From NCBI GenBank assembly GCA_947382625.1, contig CANDAG010000016.1:1-64000 (forward strand): a DNA stretch of 64,000 nucleotides, given 5' to 3'. A program made the position numbers and the translations under genes. Shown here piece by piece: positions 7,568 through 16,263 of the stretch. Position 1 is the first letter of the stretch; the number at the start of each line of letters is the position of its first letter. This DNA comes from an uncultured Lachnospiraceae bacterium (GTDB taxonomy: Bacteria > Bacillota > Clostridia > Lachnospirales > Lachnospiraceae). Below the pieces are notes generated by a model. The model had not been told where the DNA came from. It was given only the letters and a program-made list of their open reading frames with translations, and did not search any database.

Positions 7568-9175
7568 ATGTCTTTATTTGGAAGCTTATATATCGGAGTA
7601 AGCGGACTGCAGACCAGTCAGAATGCGCTGAATACCACAGCGCATAACATGTCTAATATTGACACCGTCGGGTACACCAGGCAGCAGGTGCAGCAGGGGA
7701 CCCGGATTTACAAAACACTTTCTACCAGCGCCACTGCGATTTCCTATCAGCAGACCGGCCTCGGTGTCAGCTATACCCAGGTGAAACAGATAAGGGATGA
7801 TTTCCTTGATAAGGCATACCGCCGGGAATCCGGGCGGAGCGCCTTTTATGAGGTATCCACCAGCGCTTTTGAGGAGGTATACAACCTTTTCCAGGAGCTG
7901 GACGGAGAAGCCTTTGCGGATTCTATCGGTAATCTGTGGAAATCTGTGGAGGATCTGGCCAGGAACCCCGGGGATGCGGTGACACAGGGCGTTTTTGTAC
8001 AGCGGTGCAGCGAGTTTGTGACCCGTTCCCAGGCAGTATATAAGGGGCTGAAGGAATATCAGGACAATCTGAATCAGCAGGTGAAGAGACAGGTAGATAC
8101 CATCAACGCCTACGGAAAGAGGATCGCAGAGCTGAATCAGGAGATCCAGAAGATCGAGGGCGGCTTGGTGGAGAAGGCCAATGACTTAAGAGATGAAAGA
8201 AACCTTCTGATCGACGAGCTTTCATCCATGGCCAATATTGAGTGCAGGACCAATGCAGACGGAAATATCATTATCAAATTGGAAGGAAAAGATTTTGTCA
8301 AGTCGGATTCCGCCAATGAGATTTGTTTATATACAGATTTAGAGACAGGATTTTACACGCCTTACTGGAAGCATCTTGCAAAGAAGAACGCTGACGGAAC
8401 GGTAGATGCCGAAGGGATCAAAGGGGCAGAGCTCTTTAACCTGGATCGGGAGATTTCCACCAGCATGAATACGGATATCGGAGCCCTTAAGTCCATTTTG
8501 CTGGCAAGGGGAGACCACAGAGCCACCTATGAGGATCTGGCGGATGCCGACCAGTATAACAGAGAGATTTCCCAGTCCATCATGATGAATGTGCAGGCGG
8601 AATTCGATCAGCTGGTTCACGCCATTACCACCAAGATCAACCAGGTATTTGCAGATGCGGCCAAGGCAGCCAAGGAAGTAAATCCTGACAGCAATTATAT
8701 GTGTGATTCCAACGGAAATCCTTATCAGATATTCAACACGATGGCTGACAATGATTTCTTCTCGGTGGAGAATATCATCATCAACGGAGAGCTGAAGCAG
8801 GCGCCTTCGCTTCTGGGCTTTAAGAAGGATGACGACACTATCGACCAGGAGACGGCGGATAAGCTACAGGATCTTTTTAAGGAAGAAAGCCTTACCTTAA
8901 ATCCGAATGTGAAGACCAAGGTGGACTTTGTCAATTACTATGACAATCTGATCTCTCAGGTGGCCACCTCCGGTAATGTCAGCAAAGAGATCTGCGCAAA
9001 TCAGGAAATGACAGTGGATAATATAGCAGCGGCCAGGGAACAGATCGTAGGAACCTCCTCCGATGAGGAAATGAGTAATATGATCATGTTCCAGAATGCA
9101 TACAATGCTTCCAGCCGTTACATAAATGTGATCAGTGAAATGATGGAGCATGTAATCAATACGTTGGGAAGATAA
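7568..9175 (+). CDS. flgK: Flagellar hook-associated protein FlgK, copy 1
   Basis: 535 residues. The N-terminal rod/hook signature SGLQTSQNALNTTAHNMSN followed by TVGYTRQQV is diagnostic, and the C-terminal helix (EEMSNMIMFQNAYNASSRYI) pairs with it to form the D0 core. FlgK is the first hook-filament junction protein, exported through the flagellar type III system. GGAGG lies just before ATG 7568. It is followed 16 bases later by a second, divergent FlgK homologue, so this is a tandem duplication with division of labour or asymmetric stacking (inference). Confidence 0.92.
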   Translation: MSLFGSLYIGVSGLQTSQNALNTTAHNMSNIDTVGYTRQQVQQGTRIYKTLSTSATAISYQQTGLGVSYTQVKQIRDDFLDKAYRRESGRSAFYEVSTSAFEEVYNLFQELDGEAFADSIGNLWKSVEDLARNPGDAVTQGVFVQRCSEFVTRSQAVYKGLKEYQDNLNQQVKRQVDTINAYGKRIAELNQEIQKIEGGLVEKANDLRDERNLLIDELSSMANIECRTNADGNIIIKLEGKDFVKSDSANEICLYTDLETGFYTPYWKHLAKKNADGTVDAEGIKGAELFNLDREISTSMNTDIGALKSILLARGDHRATYEDLADADQYNREISQSIMMNVQAEFDQLVHAITTKINQVFADAAKAAKEVNPDSNYMCDSNGNPYQIFNTMADNDFFSVENIIINGELKQAPSLLGFKKDDDTIDQETADKLQDLFKEESLTLNPNVKTKVDFVNYYDNLISQVATSGNVSKEICANQEMTVDNIAAAREQIVGTSSDEEMSNMIMFQNAYNASSRYINVISEMMEHVINTLGR

Positions 9176-9191
9176 GAAGGGAGCGGGATCG

Positions 9192-11021
9192 ATGCCGTCA
9201 CAATTTTTTGGTTTATATATAGCGGGTTCGGGGCTTCGCGCAGCCAACGCCGCACTGAATACTACAGCGAACAATATTTCCAACGCCCAGACGGTGGGCT
9301 ACAGCCGCCAGCAGGTAACCCAGCAGGCAAACAACGCCCTCAGGACCTTTACCACCTATGGGTGTGCGGGAGCCGGTGTGGATACCATCGCTATCGAGCG
9401 TGTGCGGGACAGCTTTTACGATGTGAAATTCTGGGATAATAACAGCAAATTCGGTGAGTTTGAGGTTAAGAAATATTATACGGGGATGTTTGAGGATTAT
9501 TTTGACGATGAGGGTACCAGTGGTTTTACGGCAATCTTTAACCACTTCAGCAATTGCCTGCAGTCTGTTACCTCCAATTCCAGCAGTGACAAGACCAAGC
9601 AGCAGTTCATTGCTTCCGCGAAATCCCTGACAGACTACTTTAACAATATTTACGGAAGCCTGCAGGAGCTTCAGAAGGACATTAATCTGGAGATCAAGCA
9701 GAATATTGAAGAGATCAATTCCATTGCCCAGAAGATCTCCACCCTGAACAAGCAGATCAATACCATTGAGCTTTCAGGGGCAAGAGCCAATGAGCTTCGG
9801 GATCAGAGAGACCTGCTGGTAGATGAGCTGTCGGAGATCGTGGATGTGGAGATCAATGAGATCCCTATCCTTGCGGCAGACGATCCCAAGAGGGATACCA
9901 ATATCAACAGATTTATGGTCCGCATTGGCGGAGGACAGATCCTGGTAGATGGCACAGACTACAACACCCTTTCCTATGTAGCACGCAGAAATGACGAAAA
10001 GGTCAACCAGACCGATGTGGACGGACTCTACCGTTTTATGTGGGATAACGGAAATGAATTCAGCCTTTCCAATTCCTCTCTCGGCGGTAAGCTGAAGGGC
10101 CTTGTGGACATCCGGGACGGTAATAACGGAGCAAACTTTAACGGCAAGGTAGACAAGGTAACGTTGGCGGATCCTGCAGATCCAACCTCCAAAACTCAGG
10201 TGACGATCAAGGTGACAGAGGATTATCTCAAGACCATGCAGGATTGCACCCTTCCGGAGAGCGGCGTCATCAATATCGGCAATGCACTTTGCTATTACAG
10301 CAGCTGGGAGTTCAATGAAGCAGACAGCACCTATACCTTTACCATGAATACGGATAAATCTCCCTCCATCGAGAAGAGTATGGAGGGAAAGGATGCCAAG
10401 ACAGAAAAACAGATCAAATATCAGGGCATTCCTTACTATATGGAGCAGATGAACGCATGGATCCGCGGCTTTGCCGAGGCGGTGAACAAGATTTTTACCG
10501 ACGGATTTAATGCAAACGGAGACCCGGGCTGTATCTTTTTTACCGGAATTTCCGGAAACGGCACGGAATATAAGGCAGAGGATTTTACGGATGCCAACGG
10601 CTATTATGAATTGACGGCGGGCAACTTCACCATCAATTCCGATCTGATCAAGGATGCCAACCTTTTAGGAACCAAGAGTACTTCGGATATCGGTGTGGAG
10701 GAATGCGGACAGATCAAAGAGCTGATCGCGCTGCTCACCAACAAAAAGGCCTTCAGCTTCCGGAACGGAACGGCAGGCCAGCTCCTGGAGGCGATCCTGT
10801 CGGATGTGGCTCTCAATGCCAGCGATGCGGATATGTTTTATGATACCTATAACAGTCTGAAAAACAGCATTGATAACCAGAGAAGCTCGATCTCCAGCGT
10901 TGATGAGGATGAGGAAGCGGTAAGCATGGTGAAATTCCAGTATTCCTATACCCTGGCTTCCAAGATGATCCAGACCCTGACAGAGGTTTATGATCAGCTG
11001 ATCCTGCGTACAGGAGTATGA
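9192..11021 (+). CDS. flgK: Flagellar hook-associated protein FlgK, copy 2
   Basis: 609 residues. It has the same N-terminal signature as copy 1 (SGLRAANAALNTTANNISN, then TVGYSRQQV) and the same C-terminal core helix (EEAVSMVKFQYSYTLASKMI). The middle is longer, with a central insertion of acidic beta-rich sequence around residues 300-430. Start ATG 9192 follows a GGGAG-type site. It is clearly FlgK-family; whether it is the true HAP1 or a specialised junction protein cannot be told from sequence alone. Confidence 0.88.
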   Translation: MPSQFFGLYIAGSGLRAANAALNTTANNISNAQTVGYSRQQVTQQANNALRTFTTYGCAGAGVDTIAIERVRDSFYDVKFWDNNSKFGEFEVKKYYTGMFEDYFDDEGTSGFTAIFNHFSNCLQSVTSNSSSDKTKQQFIASAKSLTDYFNNIYGSLQELQKDINLEIKQNIEEINSIAQKISTLNKQINTIELSGARANELRDQRDLLVDELSEIVDVEINEIPILAADDPKRDTNINRFMVRIGGGQILVDGTDYNTLSYVARRNDEKVNQTDVDGLYRFMWDNGNEFSLSNSSLGGKLKGLVDIRDGNNGANFNGKVDKVTLADPADPTSKTQVTIKVTEDYLKTMQDCTLPESGVINIGNALCYYSSWEFNEADSTYTFTMNTDKSPSIEKSMEGKDAKTEKQIKYQGIPYYMEQMNAWIRGFAEAVNKIFTDGFNANGDPGCIFFTGISGNGTEYKAEDFTDANGYYELTAGNFTINSDLIKDANLLGTKSTSDIGVEECGQIKELIALLTNKKAFSFRNGTAGQLLEAILSDVALNASDADMFYDTYNSLKNSIDNQRSSISSVDEDEEAVSMVKFQYSYTLASKMIQTLTEVYDQLILRTGV

Positions 11022-11135
11022 TCTATAATCATAGAAGCTATACGGATGCGGCCTGAAGGTGATCCGAAAATGACCTGCGGCAGTCTGGTCTGACAGGATC
11101 TGAGGCAGTGAATCTGACATGGAGGAATAGACAAT

Positions 11136-13016
11136 ATGAGAATGACCAACAAGATTATGCAGAATAATTCCCTGTATAATATCAATAATAATAAAGTGCT
11201 TCAGGATAAGCTGAGCACCATGATGGCAACCCAGAAGAAGATCACAAGGCCCTCGGATGACCCGGTGATCGCCATCCGTGCCCTGCGCCTTCGGACCAGC
11301 GTTTCCGAGCTGACTCAGTATTATGAGAAGAATGCGCCGGATGCGGAAAGCTGGTTGGATGTGACCACCAAGGCTCTTGAAAATACAGTGACGGACGTCC
11401 TTACCGATATGAATAAGATCTCCAACAAGGCGGCCAACAAGGAATACGGCAGTGAAGATCTTGCGGTTTTTGTAGAACAGCTGAAGTCTCTGCGGGACGA
11501 ATTTTACTCCACAGGCAATCTGGATTATGCAGGACGCTATGTATTTACCGGCTACAGGACGGATACGCCTCTGACCTTTATGAAGGATGTGGAGGAGAAT
11601 ATGCCCTCCTATCAGATCACAGAGCAGACCACCATCGAGGCCTTTGATACCATCAACTACACATATACCGCAGGACTGGATGGTCTCAACAAAAATAATT
11701 ACGCCAATTATCCTGAAATTAAGGACACACAGGTTACCAACGGCGATATACACAGACTTCGCCTTTCTTATGATGATCTGGCTGGCGGGATCAGCAGTCT
11801 GGATTATGTATCCGCAAAGGCCGGTCAGACCACAGACCTGAGCACAGACAAGACCCTTCAGAATGGCACCAAGGTAGCGCTTACAGATCCTGTAACCGTG
11901 TCTCTGACAGCAGACGAGTCGCCTACCGGACAGGCAGAAACAGTGACGCTTCCGGCGGGGACGGAAGCAAGGCTGAAGGTGGATGCAGCCGGCAATGTGA
12001 CCGGCGTGACCATAGCGGCCGGAGCCAAGGTAACCCTGGCAGACGGAACAGAGAAAACTCTGGGAACGGACATAGACAGAAATATCGGAACAGGCGCCGG
12101 GGATCTGCAGATCACCAATGCCAAGATATTGACAGAGCCCCTGGTTTCAAATATAAGTACGGTTTCACTTTCGGCCAATCCCAGTCCCTATGATACAGTG
12201 GCGGCAGCCAATGCGGCTAATCCCCAGACCAGCGCCGTAGTGTTCATACCTGAAACAGGAGAACTTCTTTTCAGCGATGCGGCCTACAAGGATATTACAG
12301 CCAAGGTTAACACCCAGAGTGAGATCCAGGTAACCTATGGCAAGGATAAATGGAAAAACGGAGATCTGCGTCCGGAGCATTATTTTGCCTGCACCAAGAC
12401 CTCCAAGAATGAGGACGGCTCCACCAAAACCGTGAATTATAATCCGGAATATCTTACCAACGGAAACACCAACAAGCAGGTGATCGAGTATGATGTGGGC
12501 TATAACCAGAAGATTCAGGTGAATACCACGGCAGATAAGGTATTCATCCATGCTCTGGACAGAGATATTGATGATCTGGAGAGAGCCCTGAACGAACTGG
12601 TGGAGATCGATGCCACTAAGACCGACCTTGATCTGGTACTTAAGGGAATGGAAAGAGACAGCGACCCGGTGGCGTATGACAAGGTGAAGAACCAGTATGA
12701 TGCGGCGGTCAAAGCCTATGACCACATCCGTGAAAATATTCACACCATGTTTGAAGGAAGCATTACCAAGACCCAGAACTATCTGGACAAAACCAACCTG
12801 GCGATTACCGACAACGGTACCAGGAGCCAGCGTCTGGAACTGATCGGCAACCGTCTCATGGATCAGCGGACCAATTTCAAGACCCTCCAGTCAGAAAATG
12901 AGGATATTGATATTGCAGAGGTGATCATTCAGCTTACCAGTACAGAGCTTACGTACAACTCCGCTCTTATGGCCACCGGTAAGATCATGCAGACCTCGCT
13001 GATGAACTACATTTAA
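11136..13016 (+). CDS. flgL: Flagellar hook-associated protein FlgL
   Basis: 626 residues, much longer than the ~300 of enterobacterial FlgL. The N-terminal flagellin-like helix (MRMTNKIMQNNSLYNIN ... ITRPSDDPVIAIRAL) and the C-terminal helix (IDIAEVIIQLTSTELTYNSA) are typical of FlgL. Between about residues 230 and 430 lies a beta-rich, threonine/alanine-rich surface domain. It forms the second junction layer on which flagellin polymerises. GGAGG precedes ATG 11136. Confidence 0.9.
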   Translation: MRMTNKIMQNNSLYNINNNKVLQDKLSTMMATQKKITRPSDDPVIAIRALRLRTSVSELTQYYEKNAPDAESWLDVTTKALENTVTDVLTDMNKISNKAANKEYGSEDLAVFVEQLKSLRDEFYSTGNLDYAGRYVFTGYRTDTPLTFMKDVEENMPSYQITEQTTIEAFDTINYTYTAGLDGLNKNNYANYPEIKDTQVTNGDIHRLRLSYDDLAGGISSLDYVSAKAGQTTDLSTDKTLQNGTKVALTDPVTVSLTADESPTGQAETVTLPAGTEARLKVDAAGNVTGVTIAAGAKVTLADGTEKTLGTDIDRNIGTGAGDLQITNAKILTEPLVSNISTVSLSANPSPYDTVAAANAANPQTSAVVFIPETGELLFSDAAYKDITAKVNTQSEIQVTYGKDKWKNGDLRPEHYFACTKTSKNEDGSTKTVNYNPEYLTNGNTNKQVIEYDVGYNQKIQVNTTADKVFIHALDRDIDDLERALNELVEIDATKTDLDLVLKGMERDSDPVAYDKVKNQYDAAVKAYDHIRENIHTMFEGSITKTQNYLDKTNLAITDNGTRSQRLELIGNRLMDQRTNFKTLQSENEDIDIAEVIIQLTSTELTYNSALMATGKIMQTSLMNYI

Positions 13017-13061
13017 ACAGCACGCAGCGATTGCGGCAGCACGCGGCAGATTGGAGCAGCA

Positions 13062-13520
13062 ATGATAATAAACACAAAAGCTTTTGGAACAGTCGAAATA
13101 GAGGATGATAAGATCATCCATTTCCCTGCCGGGATCATCGGTTTCCCGGAACTGACAGATTTCGCCCTTCTCCATGATGAGGAAAAAGGCGTTGGCGCCA
13201 TCCACTGGCTTCAGTCTGTGCAGGAGCCCGGCTTTGCAATGCCGGTTATGGATCCTCTCCTGGTAATGCCGGAGTACAATCCGGAGGTGGAGGATGACCT
13301 TCTCAAAAACATCGGGGAGCTGGCAGAAGAGGAACTTCTTGTGCTGGTCACCGTAACGGTTCCCAGTGACCTTACCAAAATGACCGTTAATCTGAAAGGC
13401 CCTGTCATCATCAATGCGGCAGAAAGAAAGGCCTGCCAGATCATTGTGGAGGGGGAGGATTACAAAGTAAAATATCCCATTTATGATATCCTCAACGCCC
13501 AGAAGAAAGCAGGTGAATAG
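13062..13520 (+). CDS. fliW: Flagellar assembly factor FliW
   Basis: 152 residues, usual length. Family marks: GIIGFPEL near residue 24, and FALLHDEEKG and FAMPVMDP blocks. FliW binds either flagellin or CsrA; when flagellin is secreted, FliW sequesters CsrA and relieves repression of flagellin translation. The gene sits directly before csrA (ATG follows its stop without a gap), the conserved fliW-csrA pair. Confidence 0.95.
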   Translation: MIINTKAFGTVEIEDDKIIHFPAGIIGFPELTDFALLHDEEKGVGAIHWLQSVQEPGFAMPVMDPLLVMPEYNPEVEDDLLKNIGELAEEELLVLVTVTVPSDLTKMTVNLKGPVIINAAERKACQIIVEGEDYKVKYPIYDILNAQKKAGE

Positions 13521-13739
13521 ATGTTAGCTTTATCCAGAAAGAAAAATGAGGCCCTGATCGTCAACAACAACGTGGAGATAACTGTTCTGGAAATCAAAGG
13601 GGAGCAGGTAAAGCTGGGCATCACAGCACCGAGGGATGTGCCCGTATACCGCAAGGAGGTTTACGCGCAGATCCAGGAAGCAAATAAGGAAGCAGTGGAC
13701 GCCGGAAGCGTGGAAGCGCTTAAGAAGCTGCTGGGATAA
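13521..13739 (+). CDS. csrA: Carbon storage regulator CsrA
   Basis: 72 residues, standard. The five-strand CsrA fold is evident: MLALSRKKNEALIV at the start, then IKGEQVKLGITAPRDVPVYRKEVY (RNA-binding residues near R44). CsrA dimers bind GGA motifs in RNA and block the flagellin ribosome site. Start codon directly follows the fliW stop; a rho-independent terminator follows. The fliC leader in this window contains a matching GGA-loop hairpin. Confidence 0.96.
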   Translation: MLALSRKKNEALIVNNNVEITVLEIKGEQVKLGITAPRDVPVYRKEVYAQIQEANKEAVDAGSVEALKKLLG

Positions 13740-13770
13740 ATAACGGAATGTGAAATAAGAAATTAATGGA

Positions 13771-13800
13771 GACCTGTCAGGAAAACCTGGCGGGTCTTTT
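13771..13800 (+). terminator. Terminator after csrA
   Basis: GACCTGTCAGG (13771-13781) pairs with CCTGGCGGGTC (13786-13796), then TTTT. It closes the flgM-csrA operon. Confidence 0.75.
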
Positions 13801-13801
13801 A

Positions 13802-13840
13802 ACATAAGGATGTCAGGCGAAGCCTGGCGTCCGTTGTGTC
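13802..13840 (+). repeat. Dispersed hairpin repeat, copy 1
   Basis: ACATAAGGATG then a stem GGATGTCAGGC / GCCTGGCGTCC around GAA (13808-13832), then CCGTTGT. Related copies lie at 20297 and 26468, also in intergenic DNA. Confidence 0.65.
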
Positions 13841-13904
13841 TTTCCAAAGAGAGATAAATCTGATATATTAGTTTTATAGAGTTGAAGAGGAGATAAGAAC
13901 GAGC

Positions 13905-15614
13905 ATGACGAGAACCGTAGGAATAGGACATCAGGATTTTGAGCATGTACGGAAAAATGATTTATTTTATATTGATAAAACCGCTTTTATTGAGGAATGG
14001 TGGCAGAAGCAGGACAGTGTGACATTGATCACGCGTCCTCGGAGATTCGGGAAGACCCTGAATATGAGCATGACAGAGAAGTTTTTTTCTGTAAATTACG
14101 CAGGGAGAAGTGATCTGTTTGAGGGACTGAGAATATGGAAAAACGAGGAATTCCGCCGGCTGCAGGGGAGTTATCCTGTGATCAGCCTTTCCTTTGCGAA
14201 TGTCAAGGAACAGAATTATAACGATGCGCGCAGGAAAATCTGCCAGATTCTCTCTGATCTTTATTCCACAAATCGTTTTCTGGCAGAGGCTGATATTCTG
14301 GACGATAAGGAGAAACATTTTTTCGCATCGGTATCGGCGGATATGGACGATCTGCATGCGACTATGGCAATCCACAAGCTGTCCCAATATCTATGCCGTT
14401 ATTACGGCAAAAAGGTGATCATCCTTCTGGATGAATATGATACTCCCATGCAGGAGGCCTGGGTAAATGGCTATTGGGATCAGATCGTTAATTTCACCAG
14501 AAATATGTTTAATTCCATATTTAAGACAAATCCCTATCTGGAGCGGGCGCTTATGACAGGGATCACCAGGGTGAGCAAGGAGTCGATTTTTTCGGATTTG
14601 AATAACTTGAAGGTGGTGACAACTACTTCTGAGATTTATTCGGACAGCTTTGGATTCACAGGGAAAGAGGTTTTTGAGGCCTTAGAAGAATTCGATCTCT
14701 CGGACCGCAGGACGGAAGTAAAAAACTGGTATGATGGCTTCACCTTTGGGAAACAAAGGGATATTTATAACCCATGGTCTATCCTTAATTTTTTGGATAC
14801 AAAAAAAGTAGGGGCATATTGGGCTAATTCCAGCTCGAACAGTCTGGCCGGTAAACTGATCCGGGAAGGAAGCAGGACTATTAAACAGGACTTTGAAACC
14901 CTGCTTCAGGGAGGGACGCTCCGCGTAGAGATTGATGAGCAGATTGTTTATAACCAGCTGGCGGTCAGGCAGGAAGCAATCTGGAGCCTTTTGCTTGCCA
15001 GCGGTTATCTGAAGGTAGTGGAGACAGAGTTTGACGGAAGCCGTTGGTATTATACCCTTTCGTTGACTAACCGGGAAGTCCATATCATGTTTGAGAATAT
15101 GGTACGTGACTGGTTTATGGAGGAAAGCGGTTGCTATAATGATTTTATCAGGGCGTTTCTGGCCGGAAACCTGAAAGAGATGAACGCCTACATGAACCGG
15201 ATAGCGTTAGCCACATTCAGTTATTTTGATACGGGAAAAAGCCCCTCAGGAGCGGATCCGGAACGCTTTTATCATGGATTTGTGCTGGGCCTTCTGGTGG
15301 AGCTCTCTGACAGATATCTGCTGACATCTAATCGGGAGAGCGGGTTTGGACGGTATGATGTGATGCTGGAGCCAAGACAGTTACGGTCGAAGAACCGGTT
15401 GGGAGGGGCAGACGCCGTCATAAATGACGCCTTTATTTTGGAGTTCAAGGTACAGGAGGAAGAGGAAAAAACACTTTCGGATACCATAAAGGCCGCTCTT
15501 GACCAGATAGAAAAGAAGCAGTATGCGCAGAACCTGACCGCAAAGGGGATTCCGGAAGAAAGGATAAGGAAGTACGGATTTGCATTCAGAGGGAAGGAAG
15601 TTTTGATCGGATAA
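13905..15614 (+). CDS. AAA-ATPase-like protein with PD-(D/E)XK nuclease domain
   Basis: 569 residues. The N-terminal half is the AAA-ATPase-like family (PF09820 type): DLFYIDKTAFIEEW, Walker A-like RPRRFGKT near residue 47, and Walker B-like VIILLDEYDTPMQEAW near residue 171. The C-terminal half has a PD-(D/E)XK nuclease-like core: GRYDVMLEP followed by ILEFKV. The family occurs in many copies in Lachnospiraceae and other gut bacteria; the function is unknown. It interrupts the flagellar cluster between csrA and flaG and has its own AGAGGAG site. A decayed partner lies at 27797-28578. Confidence 0.85.
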   Translation: MTRTVGIGHQDFEHVRKNDLFYIDKTAFIEEWWQKQDSVTLITRPRRFGKTLNMSMTEKFFSVNYAGRSDLFEGLRIWKNEEFRRLQGSYPVISLSFANVKEQNYNDARRKICQILSDLYSTNRFLAEADILDDKEKHFFASVSADMDDLHATMAIHKLSQYLCRYYGKKVIILLDEYDTPMQEAWVNGYWDQIVNFTRNMFNSIFKTNPYLERALMTGITRVSKESIFSDLNNLKVVTTTSEIYSDSFGFTGKEVFEALEEFDLSDRRTEVKNWYDGFTFGKQRDIYNPWSILNFLDTKKVGAYWANSSSNSLAGKLIREGSRTIKQDFETLLQGGTLRVEIDEQIVYNQLAVRQEAIWSLLLASGYLKVVETEFDGSRWYYTLSLTNREVHIMFENMVRDWFMEESGCYNDFIRAFLAGNLKEMNAYMNRIALATFSYFDTGKSPSGADPERFYHGFVLGLLVELSDRYLLTSNRESGFGRYDVMLEPRQLRSKNRLGGADAVINDAFILEFKVQEEEEKTLSDTIKAALDQIEKKQYAQNLTAKGIPEERIRKYGFAFRGKEVLIG

Positions 15615-15622
15615 GAGTCCCT

Positions 15623-15645
15623 GACTTTGCAGCAAATGCAAAGTC
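15623..15645. other. Perfect hairpin after the AAA-ATPase-like gene
   Basis: GACTTTGCA (15623-15631) and TGCAAAGTC (15637-15645) form a perfect 9-bp stem with a 5-base loop. No T-run follows, so it is not a clear terminator; it may protect the transcript 3' end. Confidence 0.4.
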
Positions 15646-15681
15646 CTGGCTGAATAGTTATGATTTCTTTCCCAATATCTC

Positions 15682-15708
15682 TAAATATTTCTGCTTTTTA
15701 TCCGATAT
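15682..15708 (+). promoter_or_regulatory. Sigma-D promoter for flaG-fliD-fliS-fliT
   Basis: TAAA (15682-15685), 15 bases, TCCGATAT (15701-15708). It lies about 70 bases upstream of flaG. Confidence 0.85.
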
Positions 15709-15776
15709 AAATTTAAGAAAGCTTATAGACTCTTAAGTTACAACTTAATACAAATATCACACGGAGGTGATTCGAA

Positions 15777-16232
15777 ATGGCATTAGAACCATTAACCAGC
15801 GCGATGACTTATCAGGCGCAGTCAACACCGCAGGCGAAGCCTGTGCAGAAACAGGTAGCAGAGAACACGGATGTTGCTACGGAAGAACAGCAGGTGAATA
15901 CCTATGATGCTACTACCGTCAAAGTAGCAGAAACCGAGAAGCAGGATGGAAGGAACAGCCGTGGGGGACAGGAGGAGTCAGGCCTGAACACGCCTCAGGA
16001 ACAGCAGCAGGCTCTTAACGATCAGGTTAAGAAAGCTGTTGAAAGAATGAACCAGAGCATGTCCCATTCGGAAGCATTTTTTGGAATCCATGAGAAGACC
16101 AACAGAGTGACCATCAAGATCGTAGACAAGGATACCAAGGAAGTGATCAAAGAGATCCCTCCTGAGAAGACCCTGGATATGATCGCGAAAGCATGGGAGC
16201 TCGCAGGCATTTTAGTAGATGAGCGAAGATGA
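15777..16232 (+). CDS. flaG: Flagellar protein FlaG
   Basis: 151 residues. The N-terminal ~80 residues are glutamine- and threonine-rich low complexity. The C-terminal FlaG domain is recognisable: FGIHEKTNRVTIKIVDKDT then IKEIPPEKTLDMIAKAWE. FlaG is a small flagellar cluster protein thought to affect filament length. CGGAGGTGATT before ATG 15777 is a strong ribosome site. First gene of a sigma-D operon with fliD, fliS and fliT. Confidence 0.9.
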   Translation: MALEPLTSAMTYQAQSTPQAKPVQKQVAENTDVATEEQQVNTYDATTVKVAETEKQDGRNSRGGQEESGLNTPQEQQQALNDQVKKAVERMNQSMSHSEAFFGIHEKTNRVTIKIVDKDTKEVIKEIPPEKTLDMIAKAWELAGILVDERR

Positions 16233-16263
16233 TCAGACCAGTAGATTAGGAGGTAATTGACAT

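Noticed and set aside
10665-11753. Long minus-strand open frame (362 codons)
   Set aside because: It lies opposite flgK copy 2 and flgL, which have clear domain signatures, and its composition is that of a shadow frame. No ribosome site.
15623-15645. Rho-independent terminator after the AAA-ATPase-like gene
   Set aside because: Perfect stem but no T-run follows, so kept only as a hairpin.
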